DNA of 64,000 bases from Actinomycetota bacterium (GTDB lineage: Bacteria; Actinomycetota; Actinomycetes; Mycobacteriales; HKI-0501). Below are positions 36,640 through 46,309 of this stretch, one piece after another. The notes below the pieces were generated by a model that searched no databases, was not told where the DNA came from, and saw only the letters and a list, made by a program, of their open reading frames with translations. The stretch lies in the NCBI GenBank assembly GCA_030840805.1, contig JAVEDU010000110.1, positions 1-64,000 of the forward strand. The letters run 5' to 3'. Made by a program: the position numbers and the translations under genes. Position 1 is the stretch's first letter. Each line of letters starts with the position of its first letter.

Positions 36640-39423
36640 GTGTCGGACCCGCAGGGCGAGGACGTGATGCCGGACCCCAACGGCGCACCGCAGGACGACT
36701 CCGCGCTGCGCGCCGACATCCGGCGGCTCGGGAACCTGCTCGGCGAGTCCCTCGTCCGGCAGGAGGGCCAGGAGCTGCTCGACCTCGTGGAGCAGGTCCG
36801 CCGGCTGACCCGCGACGACCCCGCGGCGGCCGCCGACCTGCTCCGGGACGTCGACGTCCGGACCGGGATCCAGCTGGCCCGGGCGTTCTCCGAGTACTTC
36901 CATCTCGCGAACGTCACGGAGCAGGCGCACCGCGGACGGGAGCTGCGGCAGCGCCGGGCCACCTCCGGCGGGTGGCTGGACGAGTTCGCGCGACTGGTCC
37001 GGGAGCGCGGGGTGCCGCCGGAGGAGATCGCCGCCGCCGCGGAGCAGCTCGCCGTGCGACCCGTCTTCACGGCGCACCCGACCGAGGCCGCGCGCCGCTC
37101 GATCCTGTCGAAGCTGCGCGCCGTCGCCGACCTGCTGGACGAGGAGGCCACCGCCGCCGCGATCACCTCCACGATCGGCGGTGCCGTGAACGTCCGGACC
37201 AACCGACGCCTCGCCGAGGTCATCGACGTGCTGTGGCAGACCGACGAGCTGCGGCTGGCACGCCCGGAACCCGCCGACGAGGCCCGCAACGCCGTCTACT
37301 ACCTCGCCGACCTGTACGCCGACGCCGCGCCCGACGTGCTGTCCGACCTGAGCGACACGCTCGCGGGCCTCGGCGCCCCGCTGCCGGCGACCGCGCGACC
37401 GCTGACGTTCGGCACCTGGATCGGCGGCGACCGGGACGGCAACCCGTACGTGTCCGCCGACGTGACGATGCAGGTGCTGACCATCCAGCACGAGCACGGC
37501 ATCCGCGGCGCGGAGCGGGCGGTCGCCCGGCTCGCCGAGGAGCTGAGCGTCTCGCGGCGGATCGCCGGTGCCTCGGACGAGCTGTCCGGGAGCGTCGCCG
37601 CCGACCTCGAACGCCTGCCCGAGATCGCGCCGCGGTACCTGCGGATCAACGCCGAGGAGCCGTACCGGCTGAAGATCCGCTGCGTGCAGGCAAAACTGGC
37701 CAACACCCGCGCCCGGCTCGCCCGTGGTCTCGCCCACGAGCCCGGGCGGGACTACCTCGGCGCGGGTGAGCTGATCTCGGACCTGGAGGTCATGCGGCGG
37801 TCGATGGCCGAGAGTCCCGCGGGCGAGCTGATCGCGGACGGCCGGATCGCCGAGGTGATCCGGGCGGTGTCCGCGTTCGGCCTGCAACTGGCCACGATGG
37901 ACATCCGAGAGCACGCCGATGCGCACCACGCCGTGCTCGCGCAGCTGTTCGACGCGCTCGGCGAGACCGAGCGGCCGTACGCGGAGCTGGACCGTTCGCA
38001 GCGGACCGAGCTGCTCGTCGGGGAGCTGTCGGGCCGGCGGCCGCTGGCGGGTGCCGATCCGCACCTGGACGAGCCGGGGACGAAGACCTTCGGGGTGTTC
38101 ACCACGATCCGCGAGGCGTTCGAGCGGTTCGGTCCCGACGTCGTGGAGTCCTACATCGTCTCGATGACCCGGGGGGTGGACGACCTGATCGCGGTCGTCC
38201 TGCTGGCCCGCGAGGCGGGGCTGGTGGATGTCCACAGTGGACAAGCGCGGATCGGGTTCGTCCCGCTGCTGGAAGAGGTCGCCGAGCTGAAGTCCGCCGG
38301 TGACATCCTCGACGCGCTGTTGTCCGTCCCGGCGTACCGCGCGCTCGTCGCGGCTCGCGGCAACGTGCAGGAGGTCATGCTCGGGTACTCGGACTCCAAC
38401 AAGGACGCCGGGATCGCGACGAGCCAGTGGGAGATCCACCGGGCCCAGCGCGCCCTGCGGGACGTGGCCGCACGCCACGGCGTCCGGCTGCGACTGTTCC
38501 ACGGTCGCGGTGGGACGGTCGGCCGCGGTGGCGGTCCCACCCACGACGCGATCCTGGCGCAGCCGTGGGGCACCCTGGACGGTGCGATCAAGGTGACCGA
38601 GCAGGGCGAGGTCATCAGCGACAAGTACTCGCTGCCGTCGCTGGCCCGGGAGAACCTGGAGCTCACCGTCGCCGCCGTGCTGCGCGCGACCGTGCTGCAC
38701 ACCGAGCCGCGGCAGCCCGCGGAGGCACTGGCGCGGTGGGACGGCGTGATGGACACCGTCAGCGACGCCGCGCATGCCGCATACCGCGAACTGGTCGACA
38801 CCGAGGACCTGCCGCGCTACTTCTGGGCCTCCACGCCGACCGAGCTGCTCGGCGCGCTGAACATCGGCTCCCGGCCGGCCAAGCGGCCCGACGCGGATGC
38901 GGGGCTGAGCGGCCTGCGCGCGATTCCGTGGGTGTTCGGGTGGACCCAGTCCCGGCAGATCGTGCCGGGTTGGTACGGCGTGGGCTCCGGGCTCGCCGCA
39001 GCCCGGTCCGCCGGCCTACAGGACGCGCTGGCCGACATGTACGGCGAGTGGCACTTCTTCCGAACGTTCGTGTCCAACGTGGAGATGACGCTCGCGAAGA
39101 CGGACCTGTCGATCGCCCGGAGGTATGTGGACCGGCTCGCCGACCCGGCGCTGAAGCACGTGTTCGACCTCGTCGTCGCCGAGCACGACCGGACGGTCGC
39201 GGAGGTGCTGCGGCTCACCGGCGCGGACGAGCTGCTGGCCGCGCAGCCGCAGTTGCGACGGACCCTCGCGGTGCGCGACCTGTACCTGTCGCCACTGCAC
39301 CACCTGCAGGTGGAGCTGCTGGCGCGGTACCGGGCCGGCGAGGGGACGGAGAACCCGTCGCTGCTGCGGGCCCTGCTGCTCACCGTGAACGGCGTGGCGG
39401 CAGGCCTGCGGAACACGGGCTGA
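36640..39423 (+). CDS. ppc: Phosphoenolpyruvate carboxylase
   Basis: This 927-residue anaplerotic enzyme carboxylates PEP to oxaloacetate. The catalytic His146 lies in [12 protein letters not shown], Lys588 in [10 protein letters not shown], and the glycine loop is [14 protein letters not shown]. Length is typical of the bacterial family. The start GTG 36640 lies five bases after GGAGG. The first 25 residues are acidic and variable. It ends one base before the stop of the convergent LLM oxidoreductase. Confidence 0.97.
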   Translation: MSDPQGEDVMPDPNGAPQDDSALRADIRRLGNLLGESLVRQEGQELLDLVEQVRRLTRDDPAAAADLLRDVDVRTGIQLARAFSEYFHLANVTEQAHRGRELRQRRATSGGWLDEFARLVRERGVPPEEIAAAAEQLAVRPVFTAHPTEAARRSILSKLRAVADLLDEEATAAAITSTIGGAVNVRTNRRLAEVIDVLWQTDELRLARPEPADEARNAVYYLADLYADAAPDVLSDLSDTLAGLGAPLPATARPLTFGTWIGGDRDGNPYVSADVTMQVLTIQHEHGIRGAERAVARLAEELSVSRRIAGASDELSGSVAADLERLPEIAPRYLRINAEEPYRLKIRCVQAKLANTRARLARGLAHEPGRDYLGAGELISDLEVMRRSMAESPAGELIADGRIAEVIRAVSAFGLQLATMDIREHADAHHAVLAQLFDALGETERPYAELDRSQRTELLVGELSGRRPLAGADPHLDEPGTKTFGVFTTIREAFERFGPDVVESYIVSMTRGVDDLIAVVLLAREAGLVDVHSGQARIGFVPLLEEVAELKSAGDILDALLSVPAYRALVAARGNVQEVMLGYSDSNKDAGIATSQWEIHRAQRALRDVAARHGVRLRLFHGRGGTVGRGGGPTHDAILAQPWGTLDGAIKVTEQGEVISDKYSLPSLARENLELTVAAVLRATVLHTEPRQPAEALARWDGVMDTVSDAAHAAYRELVDTEDLPRYFWASTPTELLGALNIGSRPAKRPDADAGLSGLRAIPWVFGWTQSRQIVPGWYGVGSGLAAARSAGLQDALADMYGEWHFFRTFVSNVEMTLAKTDLSIARRYVDRLADPALKHVFDLVVAEHDRTVAEVLRLTGADELLAAQPQLRRTLAVRDLYLSPLHHLQVELLARYRAGEGTENPSLLRALLLTVNGVAAGLRNTG

Positions 39424-39424
39424 G

Positions 39425-40399
39425 CTACGCCGGGCCCAGCTCCTGGCGCAGCACCGGCAGGAGCTCCCGCTCCGCCCAGTCCAGGAACGGCCCCTGCACG
39501 TCCCCACCCACCTGTATCAGCGCCACGTCGGTGAAGCCGGCCTCGGCGAACGGCGTCAGCTTCTCGACCCACTCCCCGACGTCCGCGCCGCACGGCATCG
39601 ACCCCGCGACATCCTCCGGCCGGACGAACTGCGACGCGCCGGCGAACGAGGCGGGCCCGGGCAGCTCGGCGTTCACCTTCCACCCGCCGCCGAACCACCG
39701 GAACTGCTCGTGCGCCCGAGTCACCGCCGCGTCCCGGTCGGTGTCGTAGCTCCCGGGCAGCTGGCCCACCCGCGGCTTGCCGCCACCGCCGAACTCGTCG
39801 AACCACCGCGTCAGCTCGGCACGAGGCTCCACCGCGACGAGCACGTCCGCGTGCGCACCCGCGATCCGGCAGGACTGCCTGCCGGAGACGGCGATGCCGA
39901 GGGGCACCCGGGTGTCCGGCAGGTCCCAGAGCTTCGCCGACTCGACGTCGAAGTACTCGCCGCGACGGTTGACGTACCCGCCGTCGAACAGGTCGCCGAT
40001 GATCCCCACGGCCTCGACCAGCATCTCGTGCCGCACGTCGACCGAGGGCCACCCGCCGCCGACCACGTGCTCGTTGAGGTTCTCGCCCGCGCCGAGCCCG
40101 AGGGTGAACCGGCCCTCGGACAGGATCTGCACGGTCGCCGCCTTCTGCGCGACCACGACCGGGTGGTAGCGGACCGTCGGGCACGTCACGTACGTCATCA
40201 GCGGGATCCGCGAGGTCGCCTGCGCCGCCGCGCCGAGCACGCTCCACGCGTACGGCGAGTGTCCCTGCTCGTCCAGCCACGGGAAGTAGTGGTCGCTGAT
40301 GACCGCGAAGTCGAACCCGGCCTCCTCGGCCCGGACGACGTCGCGGACGAGCTCGCGGGGACCGGACTGCTCACACATCATCGTGTATCCGATTCGCAT
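39425..40399 (-). CDS. LLM-class F420-dependent oxidoreductase (G6PD-related subfamily)
   Basis: A 324-residue TIM-barrel enzyme of the luciferase-like monooxygenase superfamily. It opens MRIGYTMMCEQSGPRELV. AEEAGFDFAVISDHYFPW and the LSEGRFTLGLGAGENLNEH core are typical of actinobacterial F420 enzymes related to F420-dependent glucose-6-phosphate dehydrogenase. The true substrate is unknown; many in this subfamily act on alcohols or hydroxylated metabolites. ATG 40399 was chosen; an in-frame ATG 24 bases upstream is also possible. Both lie in a perfect hairpin. Confidence 0.87.
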   Translation of the reverse strand: MRIGYTMMCEQSGPRELVRDVVRAEEAGFDFAVISDHYFPWLDEQGHSPYAWSVLGAAAQATSRIPLMTYVTCPTVRYHPVVVAQKAATVQILSEGRFTLGLGAGENLNEHVVGGGWPSVDVRHEMLVEAVGIIGDLFDGGYVNRRGEYFDVESAKLWDLPDTRVPLGIAVSGRQSCRIAGAHADVLVAVEPRAELTRWFDEFGGGGKPRVGQLPGSYDTDRDAAVTRAHEQFRWFGGGWKVNAELPGPASFAGASQFVRPEDVAGSMPCGADVGEWVEKLTPFAEAGFTDVALIQVGGDVQGPFLDWAERELLPVLRQELGPA

Positions 40400-40424
40400 G
40401 GGCCCCAGCCTGCTGGGGCCCATG
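40397..40424 (-). terminator. Perfect 12-base inverted repeat covering the LLM start codon
   Basis: CATGGGCCCCAG and CTGGGGCCCATG pair around a four-base loop. It lies 19 bases after the stop of the upstream PKD gene and includes both candidate ATG codons of the LLM gene. It could end the PKD transcript, hide the LLM start in RNA, or both. Confidence 0.5.
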
Positions 40425-40443
40425 CGTGGTGGCAACCCCGCGA

Positions 40444-43400
40444 TTACCGCTGCGGTGCGAGCACCACCGTGAACGTCACCGACCGGCCACTGGCCGCATC
40501 CGTCGTCGCGACCCGGCCGCCGTACGTCCCGGTCGTCACCGGGCCGCCCGAGTCGGCGGACAGCGAGGTGACGCGCCCGGCCCCGGTGCCGTACAGCGTG
40601 ACGCGGGACGTCACGTCCGCCGGGGGCATCCAGGCCGTGGTGGCCGAGGACTTGTCCGCCCAGTACGACACGACCCAGGCGCCCGGGTCCGTGACCGCCA
40701 CGTCCGGGGTCGTGTGGCTGGTCAGCCCGGCCGCCTCTGCCGTCTTCGCCGCGGTTGCGACCGGCGCGGTCGTGGAGGTGCCGCGGTACGCCAGGAGCTG
40801 GATGTTGATCTTCTGGGTACTCGGCGCGGTGACCCCGACGGTCGTGCCGGCGTCGTCCGCGACCGCGACGCGCTGGTACACGCTGGTCGTCATCTGGTTG
40901 ACGACCCGGTCCACGAGCTGCCAGCCCGCGGGCTCGGTCAGCGCGATGGTGCCGTTGGACGTGACGGCCAGCAGCATGCCGTCGTCCGCCTGCACCGACG
41001 CCGGGACCGTCACGCTGGCCGAGGTGCCGTTGACGTCCCGCACGGCCGAACCGCGGAACGCGATGACGCCCGCCGACGAGTCCACCACGACATCGCGGGT
41101 GGTCTCCCCGGTCAGCCCGCCCGCGTCGGTCACGGTCAGGCGCACCGGATAGGTGCGGTCGGCATCGAACGTGTGCGTCACGACCGAATCCGTCCCGGTC
41201 GTCCCGTCACCGAAGTCCCAGGCGTACGAGGAGATCGAACCGTCCGGGTCGGACGAGGCCCCGCCGTCGAACCGGCACACCGTCGCGGAGCACGTGGAGG
41301 TGAACGAGGCGGTGGGCGCACGGTTGGGCGCGACCTCGAGCTGCGCGGTCGCGGTACCGACCAGGCCCTCGTTGTCCGTCGCGGTGAGCGTCACCGTGTA
41401 CGTGCCCGCGGTGCGGTAGGTCCGCGACGCGGTCGCGCCGGTGGCGGTGGAGCCGTCGCCGAAGTTCCAGCTGTAGGACTTCACGGTGCCGTCGGCATCG
41501 GTGGTGCCCGCCGAGTCGAACTGGCACGCCATCCCGAGGCAGCTCGTGGCGACCTTGGCGACGGGCGCGGCATTCGCGACCGCACCGCCGGGCCGGAGGA
41601 ACAGGGCGCGGGCCCGCCAGTCCTTGCCGTCCACACCGGATCCGCTGAGGACGGTGCCGCCCGTCGTGGGGAGCCCGCCGACGAAGGGTGCCGACCGCAG
41701 TACGCCGTTGCCACTGTCTGCCCACAGCAGACGGTCACCGGCGAGTGTCATCCCGGCGACCCTGCGCCAGTCGAGGTCGGCGAGGCTGTCCGTCGCGGTG
41801 AACCGCTGGGCCCCGACGATCCCGCTCTCCGGCGTGAAGTACCGGTAGTACAGCGACGACTGACCGGACTGGGTGTAGTACACCCGGCCGTTCCAGAAGA
41901 ACATGCCGGTCGCGTTCCGCAGCTCGTTGCTGAAGTCGGTGAGCCCGTTGAGGGGCACCGTCGTGGTGACGCCCGGCGTGCGGCCGTCGAACGTCCGCCG
42001 CTGGAACGTGCCGTTGGTCCCCCCGGTCCAGAGGGTGTTGTCGGTCATGAACGCGGCACGGACCGCGCCCCAGGACGTACCGCCGGCGGGCGCCGTCACG
42101 TTGGCGCCGACCACCGGGCGCTGCGACGTGTCGACCCGCCGGTACTGCAGGTCGTTGGAGTAGCTGACGGTCGTCCGCGGACCTGCCAGGAAGACCTCGT
42201 TCGGCAGGACGCCGGTGGTGTCGGCAGGAAGGCTCTTGCCGCCGGCGAGCGGCACGAACGCCATGCGTCCCCGGTACTGCTGGTTGAACCGGTCGGTGTC
42301 GCTGCCCACCCAGAGTCCGGTCGGCGTGGCGTACAGCTCCCGCGCGCCGACGCCGCGCGAGCGGCCCGGGTTCCACGACAACGGCAGACCGTTGCGGGGG
42401 TCGAGCGCGGCCACGCCCTCGCGGGACACCGCGCCCTGACCGGCCGCGTCGGCCTTGAACGGGTTGTTCAACCAGCGCTGGTGGCCGCCGACATAGACGA
42501 CCGAGCCGGTGATCGCGACCGAGTGCAGCGTGTCGCCGCCGGTGTAGTCGACCCAGGTCGGCTCCTGCCCGGCACCGGACCGGGCGGTCTCCCAGCGCGC
42601 GGCCGTGTCGCAGAGCGTGCCGGCGAACCCGCCGCCGGTGGAGACGACGACGAAGTAGCTGCCGTCCGGTGCGAAGTCGATGTCCCGGACGTAGGAGTCG
42701 TAGGCCCGGTCCGCGCAGGCGGGCTGGTACCGGGTGGTGGACCAGGAGCTCACCGCGGCGGTGTCGCCGGAGAGGTCCGCCATCACGGCCTGGTCGCGGG
42801 GCAGCCCGTCGACGGTGGTGAAGTTGCCGATGGCCACGAGCGTCTTGCCGTCCGGCGTGATGTCCAACTTGTACACACCGATCGCGCCGCCGTTGCGCGG
42901 CGCGGCGAACGTCAGGCCGAAGAACGGGTCGAGCGCGCCGGTGGCCGCGCTGATCGCCACGACGCTCGGCCGGCCCTGGCCGCGCACCTGGGTGAACGTC
43001 CCGCCGAGGTACAGCCGGGTGCCGTCGGTCCGGATGTCGCGTACGACGCCGTTGATGCCGGGGACGGCGAAGCCGGGCACGGCCTTGCCGGTGGCCACGT
43101 CGAGCCGCGCGATGCTCTTGCTGCGTACGCCGTTGACGGTGTTGAAGGCACCGACCACGTACACCGACTTGTTGTCGGCGGCGGGCAGCAGCGCCCACAC
43201 GCCGCCGTCGAGCTCCGGTGCGAATCCGGCGTCCAGCCTCCCGGTCGCCGCGTCGAAGGCCATCAGGTTCGCTCGCGGGTACGTGGTCGCCCGGTCGGGC
43301 GACGCGACGGACGCGAAGTTGCCGCCGGCGAAGATCCGGCTTCCGATCTGGACGATGCCGAGCACGTCGCCATCGAGCACGTGCGGCGTCTTGGCCGACG

Positions 43401-43521
43401 GCTGCTCGGCGACCTGACCCTCCTGCGGCACCTGAACGGCGCCGGCCGGAGCGGACGCCCCCAGAATGGAACAGCTCAATGCCAAGGCTGCCACACCGGC
43501 AGCCCACCGAATTCCCACCAC
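40444..43521 (-). CDS. Secreted beta-propeller protein with two PKD domains
   Basis: A 1025-residue exported protein. The signal peptide ends near ASAPAGA (about residue 28). Residues about 45-640 repeat short units such as SRIFAGGNFASV, KSVYVVGAFNTVNG and TRLYLGGTFTQVRG, a WD/PQQ-like propeller. Two PKD domains follow, marked by WNFGDGST (near 685) and WDFGDGTTG (near 767). Each carries a Cys pair (SCLGMACQF, TCSATVCRF) that could form a disulfide. The last 200 residues are a beta-rich domain ending in VTFTVVLAPQR. There is no sortase signal or C-terminal anchor. A surface adhesin or polysaccharide-binding role fits, and it borders the exopolysaccharide locus. GTG 43521 follows GAGGGG. Confidence 0.82.
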   Translation of the reverse strand: MVGIRWAAGVAALALSCSILGASAPAGAVQVPQEGQVAEQPSAKTPHVLDGDVLGIVQIGSRIFAGGNFASVASPDRATTYPRANLMAFDAATGRLDAGFAPELDGGVWALLPAADNKSVYVVGAFNTVNGVRSKSIARLDVATGKAVPGFAVPGINGVVRDIRTDGTRLYLGGTFTQVRGQGRPSVVAISAATGALDPFFGLTFAAPRNGGAIGVYKLDITPDGKTLVAIGNFTTVDGLPRDQAVMADLSGDTAAVSSWSTTRYQPACADRAYDSYVRDIDFAPDGSYFVVVSTGGGFAGTLCDTAARWETARSGAGQEPTWVDYTGGDTLHSVAITGSVVYVGGHQRWLNNPFKADAAGQGAVSREGVAALDPRNGLPLSWNPGRSRGVGARELYATPTGLWVGSDTDRFNQQYRGRMAFVPLAGGKSLPADTTGVLPNEVFLAGPRTTVSYSNDLQYRRVDTSQRPVVGANVTAPAGGTSWGAVRAAFMTDNTLWTGGTNGTFQRRTFDGRTPGVTTTVPLNGLTDFSNELRNATGMFFWNGRVYYTQSGQSSLYYRYFTPESGIVGAQRFTATDSLADLDWRRVAGMTLAGDRLLWADSGNGVLRSAPFVGGLPTTGGTVLSGSGVDGKDWRARALFLRPGGAVANAAPVAKVATSCLGMACQFDSAGTTDADGTVKSYSWNFGDGSTATGATASRTYRTAGTYTVTLTATDNEGLVGTATAQLEVAPNRAPTASFTSTCSATVCRFDGGASSDPDGSISSYAWDFGDGTTGTDSVVTHTFDADRTYPVRLTVTDAGGLTGETTRDVVVDSSAGVIAFRGSAVRDVNGTSASVTVPASVQADDGMLLAVTSNGTIALTEPAGWQLVDRVVNQMTTSVYQRVAVADDAGTTVGVTAPSTQKINIQLLAYRGTSTTAPVATAAKTAEAAGLTSHTTPDVAVTDPGAWVVSYWADKSSATTAWMPPADVTSRVTLYGTGAGRVTSLSADSGGPVTTGTYGGRVATTDAASGRSVTFTVVLAPQR

Positions 43522-43677
43522 GGAAGAGTTCCCCTCGCGTCGACTACCGGACCCCCCTGGTGGTACGGCGAGGTCAGCATGACCGGCGCGGAGGCCTGCT
43601 TCCAGCACGAGCGGCGAAGTCTGCCCGATCGGCCTACTCAGCGTTACTAAAGGTGCCTCTAAGATTACTGACCGTCA
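43522..43677 (-). promoter_or_regulatory. AT-rich intergenic region before the PKD gene
   Basis: Bases 43636-43680 are strikingly AT-rich for this genome, with TTACTAAAGG and AAGATTACTG on the plus strand. They lie between the end of the GH26-like gene and the PKD gene, about 115-160 bases upstream of the PKD start. This is the likely promoter of the PKD gene, but I cannot fix the -10 and -35 boxes. Confidence 0.35.
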
Positions 43678-44691
43678 TTACTTTGGCGGGTCGGCGCGGA
43701 GCCTCGGCTCCTGCGCGAGATCCCGGAACGCCCGTAGCGCGCCCGGCGAGGAGTCCACCGAGAAGTCGTACCGCGGCTTCCGATCCTGCCGTGCGCTGAA
43801 GTACACGAGCGCCTTGATCTGGGGGTACGCGGGCACGTAGGCGCCCGCCTCCCGGAACCACTTCGCCTTCTGTCCCGGGTTTCCCTCGGTGACGCCGAAC
43901 TCCCCGACCATCACCGGCCGGGGGTGCCCCTCGGCCCACGCCATGAACGGCGCCATCAGCTCGTCGAAGCCCCGGAACTGCTTGCCGCCGTACACGTCCG
44001 CGCACAGCCAGTCGACCTGGTCGTCGCCCGGGTAGTACCGCTGCGCGCGGCCGTCCGCGAACGCGGTCGCCATCGGGCACCACACCCAGCCGGCGTTGGT
44101 GGCGCCGACGTCCGTGAAGATCTGCCGGACGTGCCTCCAGGCCGCGATGTAGTCCTCCGGCGAGTGCACAGTGGACCGCAGATTCGGTCGGTCCATCTCC
44201 CAGCGGAACCGCAAGAGGATCGGTACGCCGAGATCGCGCACGGCGTTCGCCCGCTCCCGGATGAGGTCGTCGTACCGGCCGGTCGTGATCTCCCGCGTGT
44301 CCGTGCCCGACCAGGACAGCAGCAGCACCTTGCCCTGGCCGACGAACGCGAGGTCGGGCTCGTTCGGGAACGCGTCCTCCCAGTGGTGGAAGACGTGCGC
44401 GATCGTCAGCGGCCGGCCGACGGTGTCCTCGAAGCCGCTGAACGCCGCGATCCGCCCCTCCGGCGTGAGGTCACCGGAGTTCGCCCAGGCGCCCAGCCAG
44501 GACCCGGACATCGGCGGCTCCGGGCCCCGTCCGGTGGTCGTGATCGGACCGGTCCGGCTCGGAACCGCCGTCGAGACGGTCACCGGAGGCTCCCGCGGGG
44601 TGCGTTCACCGTGGGTACAGGCGGCGAGGAGCGCGCCCACCAGCAGCGCCGGGACCAGCAGCGTCACGCCACGCCGGGACAGCCCCCGCAT
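43678..44691 (-). CDS. GH26-like glycoside hydrolase lipoprotein
   Basis: A 337-residue lipoprotein: the signal sequence ends in LLAAC with Cys25, then a Thr/Pro-rich linker. The TIM-barrel domain resembles GH26 beta-mannanases, with acid/base Glu165 in RWEMDR and nucleophile Glu264 in VGEFGVTEG, about 100 residues apart as in that family. In Wzx/Wzy loci such secreted glycanases usually trim or release the polymer. The GH26 family hydrolyses mannans and some 1,3-xylans or glucans, and the true substrate is unknown. It lies four bases downstream of the flippase gene in the same operon, with GAGGGG seven bases before its ATG. Confidence 0.82.
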   Translation of the reverse strand: MRGLSRRGVTLLVPALLVGALLAACTHGERTPREPPVTVSTAVPSRTGPITTTGRGPEPPMSGSWLGAWANSGDLTPEGRIAAFSGFEDTVGRPLTIAHVFHHWEDAFPNEPDLAFVGQGKVLLLSWSGTDTREITTGRYDDLIRERANAVRDLGVPILLRFRWEMDRPNLRSTVHSPEDYIAAWRHVRQIFTDVGATNAGWVWCPMATAFADGRAQRYYPGDDQVDWLCADVYGGKQFRGFDELMAPFMAWAEGHPRPVMVGEFGVTEGNPGQKAKWFREAGAYVPAYPQIKALVYFSARQDRKPRYDFSVDSSPGALRAFRDLAQEPRLRADPPK

Positions 44692-44695
44692 CCGG

Positions 44696-46288
44696 TCACC
44701 CCTCGCACTGTCGGTCGTCCTGTCCGGAGCCTTGCACACCGGCACCACCTCGCGGCGGAGGGCGGCGGCGTATCCCCCGCAGCGCGGACAGCCGCAGCGG
44801 GCCCCGGGCGGCCCACAGCCCGGCCCCGTACAGCGCCACCCCGACGACCGTCGTCCCGATCAGCACCGGCAGCGTCCGCCCGGCGAGCACCGCGGCCGCC
44901 AGCGGCAGCGCCCCGAAGCAGGCCACGGCCAGCCCCGCCGCGACGGCGGTGCCCCGCCCGAACGGGTGCAGTCCCATCGACCACCCGAGCTGGGCGAGCG
45001 GCAGCAGGTTGTTCGCCGCGATCGCGGCCGCCCACGCGACGGCCGCGCCGAGGATCCCGATCCGCGGCACCAACAAGAAGTTCAGCGCCACGTCGAGCGC
45101 CAGCGCGAGGAGCGCGTTGGTGAGCGTCCAGGTGGTGCGACCCGCCATGTTGAGGACGTTGTCGACCATCCCGCACCCGGTCGCGACGAGCATGGTCAGC
45201 GCCAGCAGCACCATCACGGGCTCGGCGACGGCGTAGCCCTTGCCGAACAGCGCGAGCACGAACGGCGAGAACACCGCGAACAACAGGTACAGCGGCCACG
45301 TCAGCACCATCAGCCATGCCGTCGAGGTGCGGTACAGCTCGGCGGCCGCCGCCCGGTCCCCCGTCGCGAACAGCGTCCCGAACCGGTGTTGCACGCCCGT
45401 GCCCAGCGCCGTGCCGCCGAGCTGGCCGAAGACCAGGAACCGCGTCGCCGCGGTGTACAGCGCGGCTTCCGCCGGACCGGCGAGCGCCGCGACCAGCACG
45501 ATGTCCAGCCGCTGCAACGCGATCTGCGCGACGCTGCCGAGCGCCCGTGGGCCGGTGAAGGCCCAGAACTCCCGCCACGGCGGCCCGTCCGCGACGTCGG
45601 GAGTGCCCCCCCGCTCGGCCCGCCGCACCAGCCGGCCGAGCCACACCGCCGCGACGGCGGCGCTCAGCAGGTACGGCCCCGCCCACACCAGCGGCAGCGC
45701 GACCGACACCGACCAGCCGGCGGCGACGGCCACCCCGAGCCCGGCGACCTGGGCGAACGGCCGCCCGACCTTGTCCACCAGCACCAGCGGCCGCACCCGC
45801 CCGAAGCCCCGCGCCGCCGCCAGGAACAGGTCCGACAGCGCCGCGAGCGGGACGAACCCGGCGAGCACCCGCAGCGGCAGCACCGCCGCGTCGCTGTCAC
45901 CGCGCGCGATCAGGTCGCTGATCGCCGGCGCGAGCACGAACAGCCCCGCGCTCAGCACCACCGACAGCACCGTCACCGGCAGGAGCGCCACGCGCAACGT
46001 CGGCCGCAGCCGGTCCGGCCGCCCGAGCGCCCGGTGCCGGGTCAGGAAGTACACGGCGCCGGTACCGGTGCCCAGCCGCGCGATCGTGTACAGCAGCAGG
46101 AACACCGACGTGGCCGAGAAGAACACACCCGCCTCGACCGCGCCCACCCCACGGGTGACCCCGATGGTGAACACGGCGCCGAGGACCGCCGTCACCCCGG
46201 CGCCCACCATGCCGGCCGAGCCGCTGCGCGCCACGCCGCCCAGGTCCGCGCGACTCCGTGGCGCCGCGCTCACCACGGGCATCGGCAC
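44696..46288 (-). CDS. Wzx-type polysaccharide flippase
   Basis: A 530-residue membrane protein with about 14 hydrophobic helices in the MOP/MATE-like polysaccharide-export arrangement. The N-terminal SGSAGMVGAGVTAVLGAVF helix and the repeated inverted halves are typical of Wzx-like flippases, which turn lipid-linked oligosaccharide repeat units across the membrane. The start is uncertain: GTG 46288, ATG 46282 and the GTG codons at 46276 and 46273 are all possible, and none has a strong RBS. It lies 21 bases after the sulfotransferase gene in the same operon, so units may already be sulfated before flipping. Confidence 0.88.
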   Translation of the reverse strand: MPMPVVSAAPRSRADLGGVARSGSAGMVGAGVTAVLGAVFTIGVTRGVGAVEAGVFFSATSVFLLLYTIARLGTGTGAVYFLTRHRALGRPDRLRPTLRVALLPVTVLSVVLSAGLFVLAPAISDLIARGDSDAAVLPLRVLAGFVPLAALSDLFLAAARGFGRVRPLVLVDKVGRPFAQVAGLGVAVAAGWSVSVALPLVWAGPYLLSAAVAAVWLGRLVRRAERGGTPDVADGPPWREFWAFTGPRALGSVAQIALQRLDIVLVAALAGPAEAALYTAATRFLVFGQLGGTALGTGVQHRFGTLFATGDRAAAAELYRTSTAWLMVLTWPLYLLFAVFSPFVLALFGKGYAVAEPVMVLLALTMLVATGCGMVDNVLNMAGRTTWTLTNALLALALDVALNFLLVPRIGILGAAVAWAAAIAANNLLPLAQLGWSMGLHPFGRGTAVAAGLAVACFGALPLAAAVLAGRTLPVLIGTTVVGVALYGAGLWAARGPLRLSALRGIRRRPPPRGGAGVQGSGQDDRQCEG

Positions 46289-46309
46289 GAGCTCAGCGCC
46301 GCCATGCGG

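Noticed and set aside
33282-37769. 1495-codon plus-strand open frame
   Set aside because: It is the antisense shadow of mfd continuing into ppc in the wrong phase.
40426-43650. 1074-codon plus-strand open frame opposite the PKD protein
   Set aside because: The minus strand encodes a signal peptide, propeller and PKD motifs; the plus-strand product is Arg/Gly/Val-rich without domains.
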